From: Aurantibacter sp042094015
GTDB lineage: Bacteria; Bacteroidota; Bacteroidia; Flavobacteriales; Flavobacteriaceae
Direction: 5' to 3'
Length of the DNA stretch: 35,137 nucleotides
Assembly (NCBI RefSeq): GCF_042094015.1
Contig: NZ_JBELDZ010000022.1
Location: 1-35,137 of the forward strand
Both the position numbers and the translations under genes were made by a program. Shown one piece after another: positions 34,846-35,137 of the stretch (positions are counted from its first letter, which is position 1; every line of letters starts with the position of its first letter). A model generated the notes under the pieces. That model saw nothing but the letters and a program-made list of their open reading frames with translations. It ran no database searches and had not been told where the DNA came from.

Positions 34846-34889
34846 CAAATTTAAAATAGTATGAGTCTTTAAAAGATGATAAAAATCAT
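34846..34889 (-). promoter_or_regulatory. Fnr-type site with -7 box upstream of the 34535 gene
   Basis: ATGAT-AAAA-ATCAT (34876-34889) has two full ATGAT/ATCAT arms. On the minus strand TAAATTTG (34846-34853) matches TAnnTTTG. The site's inner edge is 30 bp from the final G of the box, identical to the ccoI arrangement, and no TTG lies at the -33 position. The gene starts about 24 bases past the box. Confidence 0.7.
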
Positions 34890-34992
34890 ACTATTTATTT
34901 TTGCGCTAATTACTTAACAGCGTATTAATGTTTAATGTTTTTATGTCAGTGAGTGAAAAAAAAGGAAGATGTAAATTTTAAAAAAAAAAGAT

Positions 34993-35023
34993 AAAACCCT
35001 AACTTTTAAAGGGTTAGGGTTTT
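34993..35023 (-). terminator. terminator of tRNA-Arg
   Basis: An 11-bp stem (34993-35003 with 35013-35023), core ACCCTAAC/GTTAGGGT, with a 9-base loop. On the minus strand it is followed, after a few bases, by a run of about eleven T residues. Confidence 0.85.
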
Positions 35024-35030
35024 GTTGCTG

Positions 35031-35104
35031 TGACCTCGGAAGGATTCAAACCTTCAACCTCCACAGCCGTAATGTGGTGCACTATTCAGTTATGCTACGA
35101 GGCC
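35031..35104 (-). tRNA. tRNA-Arg (anticodon ACG)
   Basis: Read on the minus strand, the acceptor stem GGCCTCG pairs with CGAGGTC (one G-T). The D stem is GCAT/GTGC, the anticodon stem CCACA/TGTGG encloses TTACGGC with anticodon ACG, and the T arm is GAAGG-TTTGAAT-CCTTC. The discriminator is A, and the CCA end is not encoded. ACG is read as ICG after deamination and decodes CGU, CGC and CGA. Confidence 0.96.
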
Positions 35105-35116
35105 ATTTTGAGAGTG

Positions 35117-35124
35117 CAAATATA
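35117..35124 (-). promoter_or_regulatory. -7 element of the tRNA-Arg promoter
   Basis: TATATTTG on the minus strand, followed by CACTC as in front of tRNA-Val. It lies 12 bases before the mature 5' end. The -33 element would fall past the window edge and cannot be seen. Confidence 0.75.
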
Positions 35125-35137
35125 TTTCTTTTTATGG

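Noticed and set aside
1..35137. CRISPR array, insertion sequence, prophage or defence genes
   Set aside because: No regularly spaced repeats, transposase, integrase or known defence domains are seen; nearly all space is taken by conserved housekeeping, T9SS and respiratory genes.

Overview
The window is a piece of a low-GC (roughly one-third G+C) chromosome from a marine-type member of the Flavobacteriaceae (Bacteroidota). The evidence is the gene content (GldJ, PorU and PorV of gliding and type IX secretion; a fused CcoNO oxidase; exbB-exbD with Bacteroidota-type TonB proteins), Bacteroidota promoters (TTG, about 19 bp, TAnnTTTG) in front of the tRNAs and several genes, and weak Shine-Dalgarno sequences throughout. 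No mobile element, CRISPR array, prophage or defence island is visible. It reads as conserved core chromosome. All gaps between genes are under 300 bases.

Layout. (1) 45-2971 (+): a DinB-fold protein overlapping a Pif1-type helicase with HRDC and helix-turn-helix tail. (2) 3047-4189 (-): acyl-CoA dehydrogenase, convergent with the helicase across a strong bidirectional hairpin. (3) 4282-12312 (+): anmK (interrupted by a 100-N assembly gap), an amino-acid dehydrogenase, nhaB, exbB, exbD, two tandem TonB-like proteins and folC. (4) tRNA-Val(UAC) at 12482. (5) 12608-15656 (-): murF and gldJ. (6) 15903-24394 (+): porU, porV, cytidine deaminase, and E1-alpha and E2 of pyruvate dehydrogenase. (7) 24486-25490 (-): a small HMA-fold protein without metal ligands and an Fnr-type regulator. 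(8) 25643-34408 (+): the cbb3 oxidase locus ccoI, ccoS, ccoNO, ccoQ, ccoP, ccoG, ccoH, a TauE/SafE-like membrane protein and an unlisted 50-residue membrane peptide. (9) 34535-34822 (-): a three-helix membrane protein. (10) tRNA-Arg(ACG) at the right edge.

How the parts work together. The cco locus makes and copper-loads a high-affinity terminal oxidase for low oxygen. The neighbouring Fnr-type protein probably controls it. Two 14-bp palindromes of the form ATGAT-N4-ATCAT lie upstream of ccoI and of the orphan gene at 34535. In both, the inner edge of the palindrome is exactly 30 bp from the final G of a -7-like element, and no -33 element is present. A degraded third copy with the same 30-bp spacing precedes the HMA-fold gene. 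This suggests a small low-oxygen regulon that includes two or three uncharacterised membrane or metal-fold proteins, and it is the most interesting signal here. The Fnr protein keeps three of the four cluster cysteines of E. coli FNR at matching spacing. ExbB/ExbD/TonB energise outer-membrane import. GldJ, PorU and PorV serve the type IX secretion and gliding machinery.
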